A stretch of 64,000 nt of DNA from Cristatella mucedo (lineage: Eukaryota > Bryozoa > Phylactolaemata > Cristatellidae): assembly GCA_009760855.2 (NCBI GenBank), contig WPIO01000063.1, positions 1,857,001 to 1,921,000 on the forward strand, in the 5' to 3' direction. The notes beneath the pieces were generated by a model. It saw only the letters and a list, made by a program, of their open reading frames with translations, had not been told where the DNA came from and ran no database searches. Made by a program: the position numbers and the translations under genes. Below, piece after piece: positions 51,385-62,247 of the stretch; position 1 is the first letter of the stretch; each line of letters begins with the position of its first letter.

Positions 51385-54300
51385 GTTGGTCAATCCCGTT
51401 ATTATCCTGCTGAGAAATGATAAGCACAGTGATCATAGCGTTTGCATCGTATTCATACATGCTTCTTACACAGAATAACCTGATTAAAAAAGTCATTAAA
51501 AATACAACTCGTCCAGTGTACCTCTTGGCTGCTGAAATGCTACAATTCTTAGTGATTGTTGGCAATATATGGGTGCCATTAATTGTAAGGCCTATCGCGA
51601 CTCACCTTTCGAGGTCGTGTTGTTACCGCATCAGTAAAAGTTCTGTATGCACGTGGATTTTGATTTCACTCACTTGCTCTTGGCTGTGGATCAAAGGGTG
51701 TGGACCTTTGCAAACGTTGCTTGCGATTGTAGGTGAGTTTCCTAGTTGATTCACTTGTGGTTACCAGTGTCTTTGTTATCAATGACCAGCAGCATGATGG
51801 TATATTGAGACAGTTATGTGCAAATGTTGTGCAATGCAAATTTAGTGATTTAAATATGAGTGCTCTTCGTTAAACAGATGCATGTTTTACATACTTGGCC
51901 GGAGAGAGTCCGTAGTAGAGGGGCCGGGCCAGAATAGGAGAATGGTTTGTGTGAACTAATCTAAATTAAATGTAAAAACCATTACATGATTTGGCCATTA
52001 ACAGACAGCAAAACACCATTGTGCTTAGTTTATTGTAAAAAAAATTGTTTTACAGTTTATTAATTTAATAGCGTAGTAATAAATTCCCATTCAGTTTCAG
52101 TGGGAACAGTGTTGTCGGTCTTCATTTTTTGCAAGTGCATCAATGTCTGGCGTTATATTTGCTTTGGCAGTTCTCAAGATAGATCTGAGGTGTTGGTCAG
52201 TTAACTCGAATCTGTGATGGGCTTTGTTGATGTTAGTGAAGCTGAATGTCTGTTCACACACATAGGTTGAGCCAAACAACGTCAGCATTTCTGTGCTATC
52301 ATCCAGAGGTTTGGAAACGTGGCTTCGTTAAGTGAAGCATAAAAGTAGTTCAGCTTAAGAGAATTGAACTTCTTCAATAGAGTCAGACTGAAGATTGATC
52401 AGTTCCAACTGCAGCTCCTGTGGTGCTGTTTCGGGGTCTTGTGATAGGGGACAGGACATCAGCTGAAGTGACTTCAATTTTTTCAAAGTCCTAGAAACGA
52501 TGGCAGAATTCTCCGTGCAGGTCGTCCAGTGATTTGCTGTATTTCTGCGCATTTCAGGTCGCTTCTTTCTGCATGGTTAGTGTGGGAAATGAGTGAAAGA
52601 TTTGTTTGAAATTTGTCTGGAGAAAAGAGTCAGCTTGGATTTGAAGGCCTTAACATTTGTGTACATGTAGTGCACAAATGGATCTTTCCCCTGTAGCGTG
52701 GTGTTCAGCTCATTCATGTGCGAAAGTATGTCCACAGCGAATGCAAAGTCACAAAGCCAGTTCTTGTCACCTAGCTCGAGAAATTCGTTTGGATCTCCCC
52801 ATTAACTCCAAAAATGCAGTGATCTCCTCCTTCAGCTCCCAAAATCTTTGAAAGACTTTGCCCACACTTAGCCAGCGCACACGAGAGTGGTAAAATAAGT
52901 CCTGGTGATCTGCATCGGTTTCTTCCAGGAACGCAATAAACTGACGATACTGAATTACCCGTGCTCGTATAAAGTTAACAAGTTTTACGACTGGATTCAC
53001 GACATGATTTAGCTGCAATATAGACTTACACGGAACTTCCTGATGAATGATGCAGTGAACGAAATAACATCCTGATCAGGATTTTCCTCTTTTGCTTTTT
53101 CCTGCAGTCTTTTTAGCAGGCCAACATTTTTCCCAGTCAAATTTGGCGATCCATCCGTGGTGACATTGGCAAGTGTACTCCAAGGTAGCTTCATTCTCTC
53201 GATGACAGCAGACATCTGGTTATACAAGTTCTCTCCTCTCGTTTTTCCTTTCATGGACTCCATGGTAAAAAATTCCTGTGATCTCAAAGCTGTCGCTAAT
53301 CCTTTGGATAAAAGTTAGGAGCTGAGCAGTGTCTAAGAAAAGCTGGCTATATCTTCGTCAATCAATTCCACACGGCGAGTCACAGTTCTGCGCGATAAAC
53401 TGATTTTTTCAAATTTGCCTTTGCTCTCTGGACACAAGAGACCTGCTGTCTCAACCATGCATTCTTGTAAAAATTTGCCTTCGGAGAAAGGCTTACTGGC
53501 CTTTGCTAATTTGAATGCCAGCAAAAAACTTGCCTTAGTACTTGTCTCTTGAATCGCAGTTTGTCTGTGAAAAAGGTCTGTAAATTAGCCATCAATCTCT
53601 GAGCTGTAGCCGCCCGTTCTTGTGGAGACTGTTGACTGGCTTAGTTAGCATGTTGTATGGCAAAATGACGGCTGATGTTGTATTCTTTAAAAACTGCTAC
53701 AGTTTCTTGGCATATAAGACATGCAGCTGTTGAGTGGAATTCAGTGAACAATTATTTTGTTGTCCACTCTGTTTATTGAACACTCGGCACTCACTGTCAT
53801 GCTTTTTTTTCCTTCGGCCCGCCTCATTTTTACTGAAGGGCTGAAAGTACAAAGCAACAAAATGAATTAGAGAGTAACCGTAATGCATCACACTCAAGGG
53901 TCAATGTTTCCGGGGTGCGCCATCTGCTGGGGAAAGCTGGGAATTACAGCTAGGTAAACTGATGGAGGTGTCTTTATAATAAAATTTTACTTAATCATAT
54001 AACGTGGACGGTGGGTCGGATTAGAAAGCTCAACGGGCCGTATATGGCCCGCATGCTGTAGTTTGCCCATGTTAAAGTCCCCAATGGCTCGTGCTTGGGG
54101 GGGGGGTTGGTGGTCTCTAACTCATCATGGCCCATGAGAGGCTAGCCCCTTTAAATCTATCTTGGGGGGGGCAAGGCTGGCAGGCTCAACGGCAGCTGGA
54201 GGCTTTCATCTATTCCTGGGATTTTGAAGAGAGCAGAGTCATTCAAGAGTCAGTGTCCAGGTCAACTGAGGATGCTGTTTTTTTTTACGGCAAAGTACAT

Positions 54301-57300
54301 TGTGAAATGTTTGGAAATTGCTGGCTGTACGGTACTTATGGCAGCAGGGAAATGCTTATTTAGTACACTTTGATGCCTATAAGTCTACTCCCGGTCAGTC
54401 ATCGACGACTGTCTAAGGTCGGACACGCATGGGACACTGTCCAATTTCTTGCAATGCGGTCCAATACTATTGACTGAGTCATTTGTGGAAATTATAATTG
54501 AAATCAATCCTTGTGGGTTAAGGGCATTCTTGTTAAGCTGCTTGTGCAAATCCACGAGAGTGCTGAAACAGCTGGGCACTAGATCAACCAGATTAGGACT
54601 GCAGAAGTAGTACTTTTTGGTTCCTGAAACAGCTGGGCACTAGGAACAGGTGGTATCATAATCTACGGTGAGGCAGTATAAAAGCCCATGTCCTAGGCAA
54701 TCTGCCGATCTCTAGCCGTTGAGCCAGGTGGGAGTTGCACCCGAGGCCTTGCACCGGTCAGCACTTCTGTGCTGCTCTGGGCTCGTACGATGTAGCCGAT
54801 TCTGGACGCCTGTCACCCTCCAGCACCGTCGAATAGACTTCTCTATGCTATGCCTATGGACTTGTTATTTTAAGGTGCTCTTCACGGCTGCCATGTTCCG
54901 CTACTGTCGGTACATCTGCGTGGATTAGTGCTGCACCTACAAATGGCTAACCGTGCTCCAAGGCTCAGGGCTTCACTGGCATTTGTCACGTGTCGGCAAG
55001 GACTAGCGCCGTTAGGAGCGTCGTGCTTTCGGCCTAGGTATGTCTGGGCTTGCGAGCCTCTGCACCCGTCTGTAGTAGTATGTCTGCCACGTGGCACCGA
55101 CTAGTAATGATAAGACATCTGTATAATGCCCTTAGAGAACTACATTTCTTTCTATAGCACTTTAAAATATGGAGGCAGCTAGTGTCCTACTTAACGTCGG
55201 CAATACCCAGATTAGCATTTCGAAGATCTCATGCTGCCGGTGCTCGAGCACGAAAAACCAGTGCTTAGTGAAACAACTGTACACACGCCCACTGACATAG
55301 TATCCATAGGCAACACATATATCCCGTTGTGGTACAGGTATGTAGGCCGCGTGTAAGTGCTTCATGAAATCAAATTTTCTTGCCTGATGCCTAGATAACC
55401 TAGACGGCTTACAGAGCGGAAGTTTCATGCAATGTCTTAACGTTTGACTGAGCGATCGCCTGTGTTCTTAGAAAAGGGTACTGCTCTGCAATTTAGCCAG
55501 GATTGTCTCGTGTCGTCGCTAGTGAGCACTGATGAGCCTGCCTGGACTGTAAGCCATGCCCTGTAATTTCAGCATTTAGCAATGTGCTATCACATCAAGT
55601 GCCAAAATCCTGGCTGCAGCCTTGGTTTGATGATATGAAACTGCCGTTCAGCTGTTGTAAACGGCTTGGCTTGAATGTACTGTAAGCCATGACTGTAAGC
55701 CATGACAATGACTGTAAGCCATGACAATGACTGTAAGCCATGCCCTGTAATTTCAGCATTTAGCAATGTGCTATCACAGCAAGTGCCAAAATCCTGGCTG
55801 CAGCCTTGGTTTGGTCCTTGGTTTGATTACATGAAAGTGCCGTTCAGCTGTTGTAAACGACTTGGCTTGAATGCTGTCATTTTCAGCAGAGGTTGAAGTC
55901 ACACATTGCTGCTGCTGCCTGGAAAGTGCACTGGGTGCGTGCAGCGATGCCATTTTTTCAATGTTACAGCTCAAGCGGCGTTTGTCATCGGGAGACGCAG
56001 AGCCCGGCGATGCACTACCTGCCAGTGTCAACAGCAGCAATCTTCCCTTCCTTTGTGGTGTGCTGGAAGTGGCTAAGGTGTCAACCGATGTGGTCGACGT
56101 GCTCACGCATTTTCGGTCTCTCGACGTGAGCATCGACGTTATATGCGAAGGTGGTCATAAATGGGTCAAAGTGATCGCCAGGAACCCCCAGGCACTGCAC
56201 TTAGTGTGGGCAGGTGATTCTGCTCTGCCATCTGCTCACCACTCCTCGAGCTTCACGTGCTCGTGCGTGTGCTCATGCTTGGTCTGAGATTTTGTGCAAC
56301 CGCTACCTCAGCTTCTTCTCGTGTGAGAGCTGAAATGATGTGTGATCGTGTGTGTTCAAGCACACACGCGTGTGTGAGTTTATGCCCACACATGTATGTT
56401 AGTATGTGAATGCAAGTGCCTGTGTGCATTTGTGTTTGTTGGGGCACGTGTGTGTGCACACCTGTGTGTGTGCACCTGTGTGTATGTGTGTGCGCGCTCA
56501 CCTGTGTGTGCACCTGTGTGTGTGCGCACCTGTGCTTGCACCTGTGTGTGCGCGTGCGTGCGTGTGTGCACAAGTGTGCATGCCTTCGTGTGGTTCTTAT
56601 GAATGTCACTACTCTGAGCAACTGGCTTAGCAACCCACCGTTGTTGTCGCGAGCACTCACCGCAGGCTGCTTTAGCGGTCGTTCACTCGCTTCGAACAGT
56701 GCATGCTGCGTTGCTAGCTGCACCTCGCCTGACTTGTGCTGGCTGCTTGCCACTTTCGACAGGCAAAGGTCAATACGGTGACAGGGACCTGCTGCAAAAA
56801 GCCGCCAAGTACGTCGCAGCTGCGAAGAGATATCGGTCTGTGCATCCTCCGAGGCTCGAATTTCACTTCTGCAGCGCCGTGACGCACGAGATGTCGGCAA
56901 GGCTGGAGGCCCTGGGTATGATCGGTTTCCGCTTGAGCAGCGGCAGCGCATCGGAGGGAGCAAGTGAGCGCCCGCCTCTGCGGCAGCTCGCTTTTTTGGC
57001 TCGCTTCCTGCGCGGCTCCGAGGCGGTAGTGGCGATGCCGGCTAGCTAGCTAGCTGACTGGGCAGCACTTTGTGGCAGTACCACCCTAGTGCCGAATCGT
57101 GTCGTCGCTGCAGGCATCGTCGTCGTTGGTCGGCGTGTCGACGTAGCCGATGACGTTTGCCGGCGTCTCAAGATGACCGGTCTCGACACTTCTGGAGATG
57201 ACAGCGATGGCAGCACCTCGGATGCAGCCTCCGGCGATGGCAGTGGTGACAGCAGCGACACTAGCGACGGCTCGGACGAGGACGGCTGCCGAGGCAGCAG

Positions 57301-58560
57301 CAGGTCGGAGCAAACGAGCTGTCTGGGCTGCCAGGGCAGTACTGCCACTGGCGAGCAGTCGGCGGCAGCGGCGCTTGACGTTGAGCCTTTGCCATGCTGC
57401 GCCGCCGACTGCCGCAGCAGCGCCCACCCTTGCTGGCCACGCGAAGTCCACGGCAAAGGTCACGGCAGCAGCGTCCTCGTCGCTGTGGCGACAGGACTGC
57501 CGAGGCTGTTCCTCGACATCACGGCCCTGATAGCGTTGGCCAGCGAGCTGACGCACGGAGGCTGCTACTTCGTGTTTCGAGAGCAGGTGCTCACGGAGCA
57601 GGCGGCGGACGAGCGAGCCAACCCGGCGCTGCCCACCATGGAGCGGCACATGCATGGTAAGCGAAGTGCACGGCGGAGCGCGGCCTGTTTGCTGCATGGC
57701 ATCTGCGAGTCGGCCACAGCTGCTCCGAGGTTGTCTAGCTAGGCACTTCTGATTAGCCTGCTCTCCTAGCCTAGTGATTTAACGACTCGTAATGTGTGCA
57801 TCATTCATTCCGAGACTTGCGCTTGTCACCACCGTGTAGCCATAACCAGCTAGGCTTGGCCGAGCAGGACACGTGATAAGGAGTATGCTCGTGCACACGC
57901 GCTTCAGCTGTGGCACTCTCTTACACGCTCATCTTTCATTTAGGATAGACCTGTAGGAAGCAGTCAAGGAAGTTCGTCAGTGATGGCTGCTCTATACTTC
58001 CCTTTGTTTATGTCGCTCCTTTCAGCCATTATGACTATGGTTTTTGTTGAATTATAGTTTTTTTTCTGTAGCCCAAGCTGCTTCTGCAGGCATAATAATA
58101 ATTAAAATGATAACGCAACATTTGTCTGGGATCAAAGAGCTCAATATGTTTGTCTAGGCACTTTACATATGCTGGAATAAAAGTGTACTGAGCAAATGCT
58201 ATGAGGAGCAGGTTTCTGGCTTTCTTTTAAATCCCAATTCTGGTGAATATTGCAATGGCAGTCGGTAATGTGTTCCAGCTCCAGCCTTGGTACGGGCAAA
58301 AAATGTTCTTGTAATTAAAAAAATTCCCAGAGCCCAGTTTATGTAGTACTATCTGTTCTCTGGATGCTCTTGTGACATGGCAGAACAGAAGAATAGATGA
58401 TCTCGGCTTCGGGCTTGAACCGTGGGTCCCAAACGCCAAAGGCATGCATTTAATTTTCGATCGATGGCTGATGCACCGAATTAGTTGGGGAAGGTCTGCT
58501 AGGATTGGCTTGGTTTGTATCAGACCAAGATGGCCAGAAAGAGGATGACTGATTGTTGAC

Positions 58561-58592
<32 letters not shown>

Positions 58593-60743
58593 TTCATTGC
58601 AATTATAAAACATTTATATAGAGAGTTAAGAGAACTGCATTTCTTCTTGAGCACTCTGCATATACTGGAAAGGGATCCTTGCATGCGCATCTGCTGCCTC
58701 GGTCGGTTGTGCTACAGGTTGTCAGGCAGCCTCACGCCACTCACGACTGCAGTTATTTGTCTTGCAAGTCGAATCGAATTGATCGTCGAATTTCGCACCC
58801 ATATGGAGTGCGAAAAGTGTGCATTGCCGAACGACGCCGGTACTAGCTTGAGGATGTTAGCTGTATGGCTAGTGTTTCATCTCAGTTCACTTTTATAGTA
58901 ATTCAAACTGAGGAGCCTTGGTGACCAACTTTCAGGACCAGATCGGGCTTGTCTGGCTAGCTTGGGTAGAACGTGTGCTGTTGGCATGGTGGCAGTCGCT
59001 AGTCCGGTTTATTCTTGTGTAGGTGGAAAGGCTGCGCATGAGTCGGTGCGTAGTGGCACACATCGGTGCTGCAGACGTCTGTGCTGGAACCATTAAGCCA
59101 TCCCAAAACGTGGCTCGTGTTCGTTCAGCAGCCGAAGTGTCACTTCTCTGATCACGCCTAGACTTGCATCACCAGCAGAGCCCAGGCAAGAGGGAGGAAT
59201 CAGTCAGCTCGGCAGCCTTGGCTCTGCCCCCATATGCTGACCAAAAGACTGACGCGGTGCTCGAGCGATGACGTTGTCAATCCTCTTTGGCAAAATCCTG
59301 GCCGTGCATCTGCTGATGAGGATAAGACAGCAACCTAAATAAATAAAGTAAAATAAATCCCAGCCGATTTAACAGCCTCTTTTGTGTAGCGACAGAGGGG
59401 CCTTTACGGCTATCACCACAGGGTCAGCAAGCAAATACAGTTAGTTGTGCAAAAGGCAGGATAAATGTCTCTTTAGCCCCGAGCGCCTGCACGAGCTGCA
59501 CGGCAGAAGACAACTGTCAAAGTAATGTGGCCGACCGGCTGCATTTGCCCGGCTGCCGTCATGTTCGACTGGTCACGTGGCATCGACGACAGGCGGCACG
59601 GTACGGGAGCACGTGCAGAGCTGTCTTGCATTCCGACTGGCGAGGCCGAGCCCTCTTTGCAGTGGGTAGTACTTTTAGGTGCGTTCCTTGTTCGGGGAGG
59701 GGGAAGCACTAGATTCACTGTCGCCTGTGGGTTTCACAGCGCCCGAGCATGCACGAGTCGTGCATGCTGGCTGAAGCACACAGCTCCGATTCTCGTGTTT
59801 CTGAATTTGATTCTGAATCTCGTTCTTGCTGCCTGTGCCATTTCGCTTCGTGCCACCCAATCCACTGACCAGAGGCTGGCTGTGTTGCCTCTTTGACTGG
59901 CATGATTGTCGTTTAACTTTGATTCGGCTCCTAAGTCAAAGCCAGCATCGTCGGCATCAGCCGGATGAGTATTCGGAGGAGGTGGGTGGAACCGGTCAAG
60001 GGTCGACCGCATAACAAGCTTTACGTAAAAAGGTAGAAAATAACATGTTTATTGACACCAAACACAGGCAGAGCCCTCACAGCTAAGCCAACAGGTCCGT
60101 GTCCCACACAACCGAAATCATACTTCCTCCCTATAGCTCCTCCCAACTCCAAGACCCCCTGTAAAAACCATTCGTGCCTCCCAGCCCCAAGACCACACTG
60201 CCTTTTGGCGTCTCGGAGCCCGACCGAATGTGGGTAGCGGAGGTCGCAGCTGCAGAGCCGTACCCAGCAAACCAATAACTTATAACAATAATAACAATAG
60301 TTGTCTGTTGTGCACGCCCGAGTGCCTGCAAGGCTGTGGCCGCCTCTTGTGAGGCCCACCTGACAGGGCAATGGCAACAATCCAAGATTTCCATGCGCAG
60401 CGATGCGCTCGCTTTCATCTATTTGCTGTGACTGTTGCCTGCCCGCAGGTAAAGAGCTGGTCACGTGCAGCACAGCCTTGGAGGACTTTGTCAAGCTGGT
60501 GTCTGTCCTCGGTGGGCCGAAGGAGGCAGAAAGAGCGCAATCGCTGCTAAAGACTGTCACGATTGTTCCCGATTGTGTGTCGGAGAGGACTGCTCGCCTA
60601 CAAATTAGCAGCCGGATCAAGCAAAGGTCCAAGGTAGCTAGTGCAGTTTCTGCAGTCGCCCAGGCAGCCATTAGATTCGGCTGGCCCTGTAATTATGGAA
60701 ACAGTGTCAGCTCACTTAGTCTCTGGTGCCTCTCTCTGTTTTT

Positions 60744-60780
<37 letters not shown>

Positions 60781-62247
60781 TGTCTTTCTGTCTGTCTCTG
60801 CTAGATCTACTTGTAAGTGCTCTTGGCTATTGCTTTTAAAGTCCATGTGGTTTATTCGTTCACTTTGCTTGACGGTTTGGCAGGCAGCCTTCGGAAAAGA
60901 GAGTTGCAAACGCAGCAGCAAGCCTACTTATATCGTACCATCACTATTGCACCCAGTTTTGAACTTTTGCAAAGTTCTTGCTTGTGCAGTCTTATTAATA
61001 TTCTCATTTACCGTAGCAAGGAGAGAACATCTCAGTGATAGCAGCCAGTGGTAACAGGCGAGAGTTGAGAGACTTGCAGACTGACCAGAGCACTAGACTC
61101 TATCGTGAAGTCACCATCGTCACGATATTCGCCGAATAGCAGCCCGATTCAGTATGCTTGGATTCTTTATTGGCAAGGCCCAGCAGCTGGATTATCCTTG
61201 AAGTCGATGCGCTGCTTTGATGGGGAGTTAGCGTAAGTGAAGTGATGTCATGTGGCAACTGGGATGCTCACGACAGATATAATAATAATAGCTTCAGTTG
61301 TGCACCTACTGTAAATGGCTCATTGCACAGGCCGTAAGAGAACTGTGGGAAGTAAATAACAGAAGTTGATATGGGATGTCACAAATGCATGGATCAACCT
61401 GGATGTGGTGTGTCTGTCTAAGCTGGCCCAGATTGTTGCAATGTTACACAGTTGAAAGTAGTTGGACTTGACTGTTGAGCTGATGTAGTCATCCAGTAAG
61501 GTCACTTTTGAACAGGGCACCCAGATTTCGTGAAGATGCTACATGAGATATGCTGGCCAAGCCCATTTTGAGGGTTATGCTTCTCAAGTTCTGAATAATA
61601 TTAGGTTTGCTCTTAACAAGTAAGTTGCTTTTATTATCGTTCAAATTGAGAAAGGAGACATGATGAAACGTAATCCTTCTTGTTCATCACAGCATTTGCT
61701 TTGTACATATTGATTGCCATTTATGTACTTATGGATCTTGCAATTGTGCATGTTATCATCACTAATCAGTTGTTATGCTTTCGGTCTATGTGGTGTGTAG
61801 TAAGAGATTTATTTCTCTTATTATTTTCTTATTTATTTCTCTTCTTCATTCTTATTATTAAAGCAGTCAGTAAGTATCAAAAAATCACAGCCTGCGATTA
61901 TAGCAGCTCAGCGTGCCATTCAAGAGATAAGCTCATAGGTGCCAATTCTAGTCAGTAGGCAGTGCTTGCCCTTATTCGCGATCTGCCCCGTTGTAGGCAC
62001 GTGTGTGTGGTTGCGAGGCCCGTGTGCAAGGATGCATGTTTTCTGTGCCAAAGTATGCTTGCTGCCTAAGAATGCCTAAGCATGCTTGCTGCCTAAGCAC
62101 TGTGGCTACATTAGCCGTGGCAGTCGTATGCATGGATGCATGCTCAGTTTTCGGCTCTGCTTGCAGGTCATCTTTGGCACTGCCGACTTGCTCGGCTGCG
62201 ACATCCTCACGGCAAACTCGGGGTTCGTGCGTGCAGCTGCCGGCCAG
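51256..62247 (+). CDS. C7orf25: C7orf25 / UPF0415 (DUF1308) homologue, six supported coding exons (3' end unresolved)
   Basis: Homologue of human C7orf25, a conserved protein of unknown function. Exons 51256-51384, 55970-56213, 56763-56915, 57114-57656, 60449-60633 and 62167-62247 join in phase to 445 codons; human C7orf25 is about 421 residues in all. Matches include KLRRRISAELNFL (KLCSKLKAELKFL), VICEGGHKWVKVIARNPQAL ([20 protein letters not shown]), GKGQYGDRDLL, LDITALIALASELTHGGCYF ([20 protein letters not shown]), REQVLTEQA, VLGGPKEAERA, VPDCVSER and TANSGFVRAA. The final ~25 residues should lie in one more exon before the AATAAA at 63466, but I could not fix it. No signal peptide or membrane segment is visible. 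Confidence 0.93.
51890..54090 (-). mobile_element. Broken hAT (Charlie-like) transposon, GTF2IRD2-tail type
   Basis: Reading from 54.09 kb down: an end with CATTGGGGACTTTAACATGG and the palindrome GGGCCGTATATGGCCC; KKHDSECRVFNK (53697-53897), the zinc-finger-side start; ASKPFSEGKFLQECMVET (53333-53524); LPWSTLANVTTDGSPNLTGK (53009-53287), the first catalytic region; FYHSRVRWLSVGKVFQRFWE (52767-53018); and the dimerisation end LTLFGSTYVCEQTFSFTNIN with HRFELTDQHLRSILR (52097-52288). Domesticated relatives form the C-terminus of human GTF2IRD2. Frameshifts separate all parts. It lies in intron 1 of the C7orf25 homologue in antisense. Confidence 0.85.
54091..55107. other. C7orf25-homologue intron sequence, nothing recognised
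   Basis: No ORF with homology. Contains two poly-G runs (about 54099 and 54164) and a repeated CTGAAACAGCTGGGCACTAG (54562 and 54624). Confidence 0.5.
55108..55175 (-). mobile_element. LINE family B terminal hairpin
   Basis: AATGATAAGACATCTGTATA, ATGCCCTTAGAGAACTACAT, then TTTCTATAGCACTTTAAAAT. Solo 3' end. Confidence 0.6.
55546..55876 (+). repeat. Direct repeat of a ~140-bp unit, ending just before exon 2
   Basis: The unit at 55546-55680 recurs at 55730-55876 (GCATTTAGCAATGTGCTATC, CCAAAATCCTGGCTGCAGCC, GTTCAGCTGTTGTAAACG). Between them are three short ACTGTAAGCCATGACAATG-like repeats. The second copy has an extra TTGGTCC. It ends ~95 bp before the exon at 55970. Confidence 0.92.
55970..56213 (+). 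CDS. C7orf25: C7orf25 homologue exon 2
   Basis: Acceptor ATGTTACAG|CTC and donor GGGCAG|GTGATT, phase 0 to 1. Encodes a variable linker, then NLPFLCGVLEVAK and VVDVLTHFRSLDV, and the conserved VICEGGHKWVKVIARNPQAL. Confidence 0.93.
56340..56600. repeat. TG/CACC-rich low-complexity tract
   Basis: About 260 bp dominated by GTGTGTG and CACCTGTGTGTGTGC units. Long ORFs on both strands here are composition effects. Confidence 0.92.
56763..56915 (+). CDS. C7orf25: C7orf25 homologue exon 3
   Basis: Acceptor TTTCGACAG|GC and donor CTGG|GTATGA. Encodes KGQYGDRDLLQKAAKYV, matching RGQYGDKSIIEQAEDFL, and LEFHFCSAVTHEMSARLEAL, matching IIFAFYNSVSSPMAEKLKEM. Phase 1 at both ends. Confidence 0.94.
57114..57656 (+). 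CDS. C7orf25: C7orf25 homologue exon 4 (acidic insert and DUF1308 core)
   Basis: Acceptor GCTGCAG|GC and donor CATG|GTAAGC, phase 1 at both ends. Begins GIVVVGRRVDVADDV, then a Ser/Asp/Gly-rich stretch of about 50 residues (SGDGSGDSSDTSDGSDEDG) where the human protein has a short SESESDDE, then LFLDITALIALASEL, GGCYFVFREQVLTEQA and LPTMERHMH. The high GC content gives long shadow ORFs in the other frames. Confidence 0.94.
57743..58094. other. Intron, nothing recognised
   Basis: No homology seen. Confidence 0.5.
58095..58560 (-). mobile_element. CR1/L2-type LINE 3' fragment
   Basis: ATAATAATAATTAAAATGAT tail, a diverged hairpin, and a - strand frame 58227-58613 with GWSWNTLPTAIAIFTRIG in the WNSLP place. 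More diverged than the main family-B copies. Confidence 0.7.
58561..58690 (-). mobile_element. LINE 3' hairpin end with (ATA)n tail
   Basis: AATAATAATAATAATAATAA tail, then AACATTTATATAGAGAGTTA, GAGAACTGCATTTCTTCTTG and AGCACTCTGCATATACTGGA. It abuts the preceding fragment in the same orientation. Confidence 0.65.
58691..59337. other. Intron, nothing recognised
   Basis: No transposon or exon identified. Confidence 0.45.
59338..59420 (-). mobile_element. SINE1 3' part, truncated
   Basis: AATAAATCCCAGCCGATTTA, ACAGCCTCTTTTGTGTAGCG, GGCCTTTACGGCTATCACCA, then an abrupt switch to AGGGTCAGCAAGCAAATACA, which resembles the family-B 3' UTR. Probably a chimeric end. Confidence 0.75.
59421..60448. 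other. Intron, nothing recognised
   Basis: Long ORFs on both strands (for example 60021-60671 minus) overlap exon 5 or show no homology. Confidence 0.45.
60449..60633 (+). CDS. C7orf25: C7orf25 homologue exon 5
   Basis: Acceptor TGCCCGCAG|GT and donor TCCAAG|GTAGCT, phase 1 to 0. KELVTCSTALEDFVKLVSVL, GGPKEAERAQSLLK and VTIVPDCVSERTARLQ match [34 protein letters not shown] and INVVPDQPSERALRLV of human C7orf25. Confidence 0.95.
60749..60782. repeat. (TG)n microsatellite
   Basis: About 15 TG units followed by TCTGTCTTTCTGTCTGTC. Confidence 0.95.
61190..61665 (-). mobile_element. LINE family-B-like RT-end fragment
   Basis: - strand remnants of LHWLP (GAAGTCGATGCGCTGC on +), LVQN (CTCATTGCACAGGCC) and LDDYISSTVKSNYFQLCNIA, matching the region after YADD in the 42.4 kb LINE. 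An AATAATAATAG insertion sits at 61281. Confidence 0.7.
62167..62247 (+). CDS. C7orf25: C7orf25 homologue exon 6
   Basis: Acceptor CTGCTTGCAG|GTC and donor CGGCCAG|GTGGGT, 27 codons, phase 0 at both ends. VIFGTADLLGCDIL and TANSGFVRAAAGQ match LTIFGTGDTLKAIT and TANSGFVRAANNQ, the most conserved C-terminal block. Confidence 0.95.

Noticed and set aside
51417-51749. 110-codon ORF with hydrophobic stretches after exon 1 of the C7orf25 homologue
   Set aside because: Intronic, without homology; hydrophobic runs come from T-rich sequence.
56253-56963. 236-codon - strand ORF with His/Thr repeats
   Set aside because: Largely the translated TG/CA low-complexity tract plus the shadow of exon 3.
57086-57697. 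203-codon - strand ORF opposite exon 4 of the C7orf25 homologue
   Set aside because: A shadow of the GC-rich coding exon; the + strand frame has clear homology.
58561-58590. CRISPR-like or satellite array
   Set aside because: Only a simple (ATA)n tail of a LINE end; no spacer-repeat structure anywhere in the window.
60021-60671. 216-codon - strand ORF overlapping exon 5 of the C7orf25 homologue
   Set aside because: No homology; antisense to a well-supported exon.
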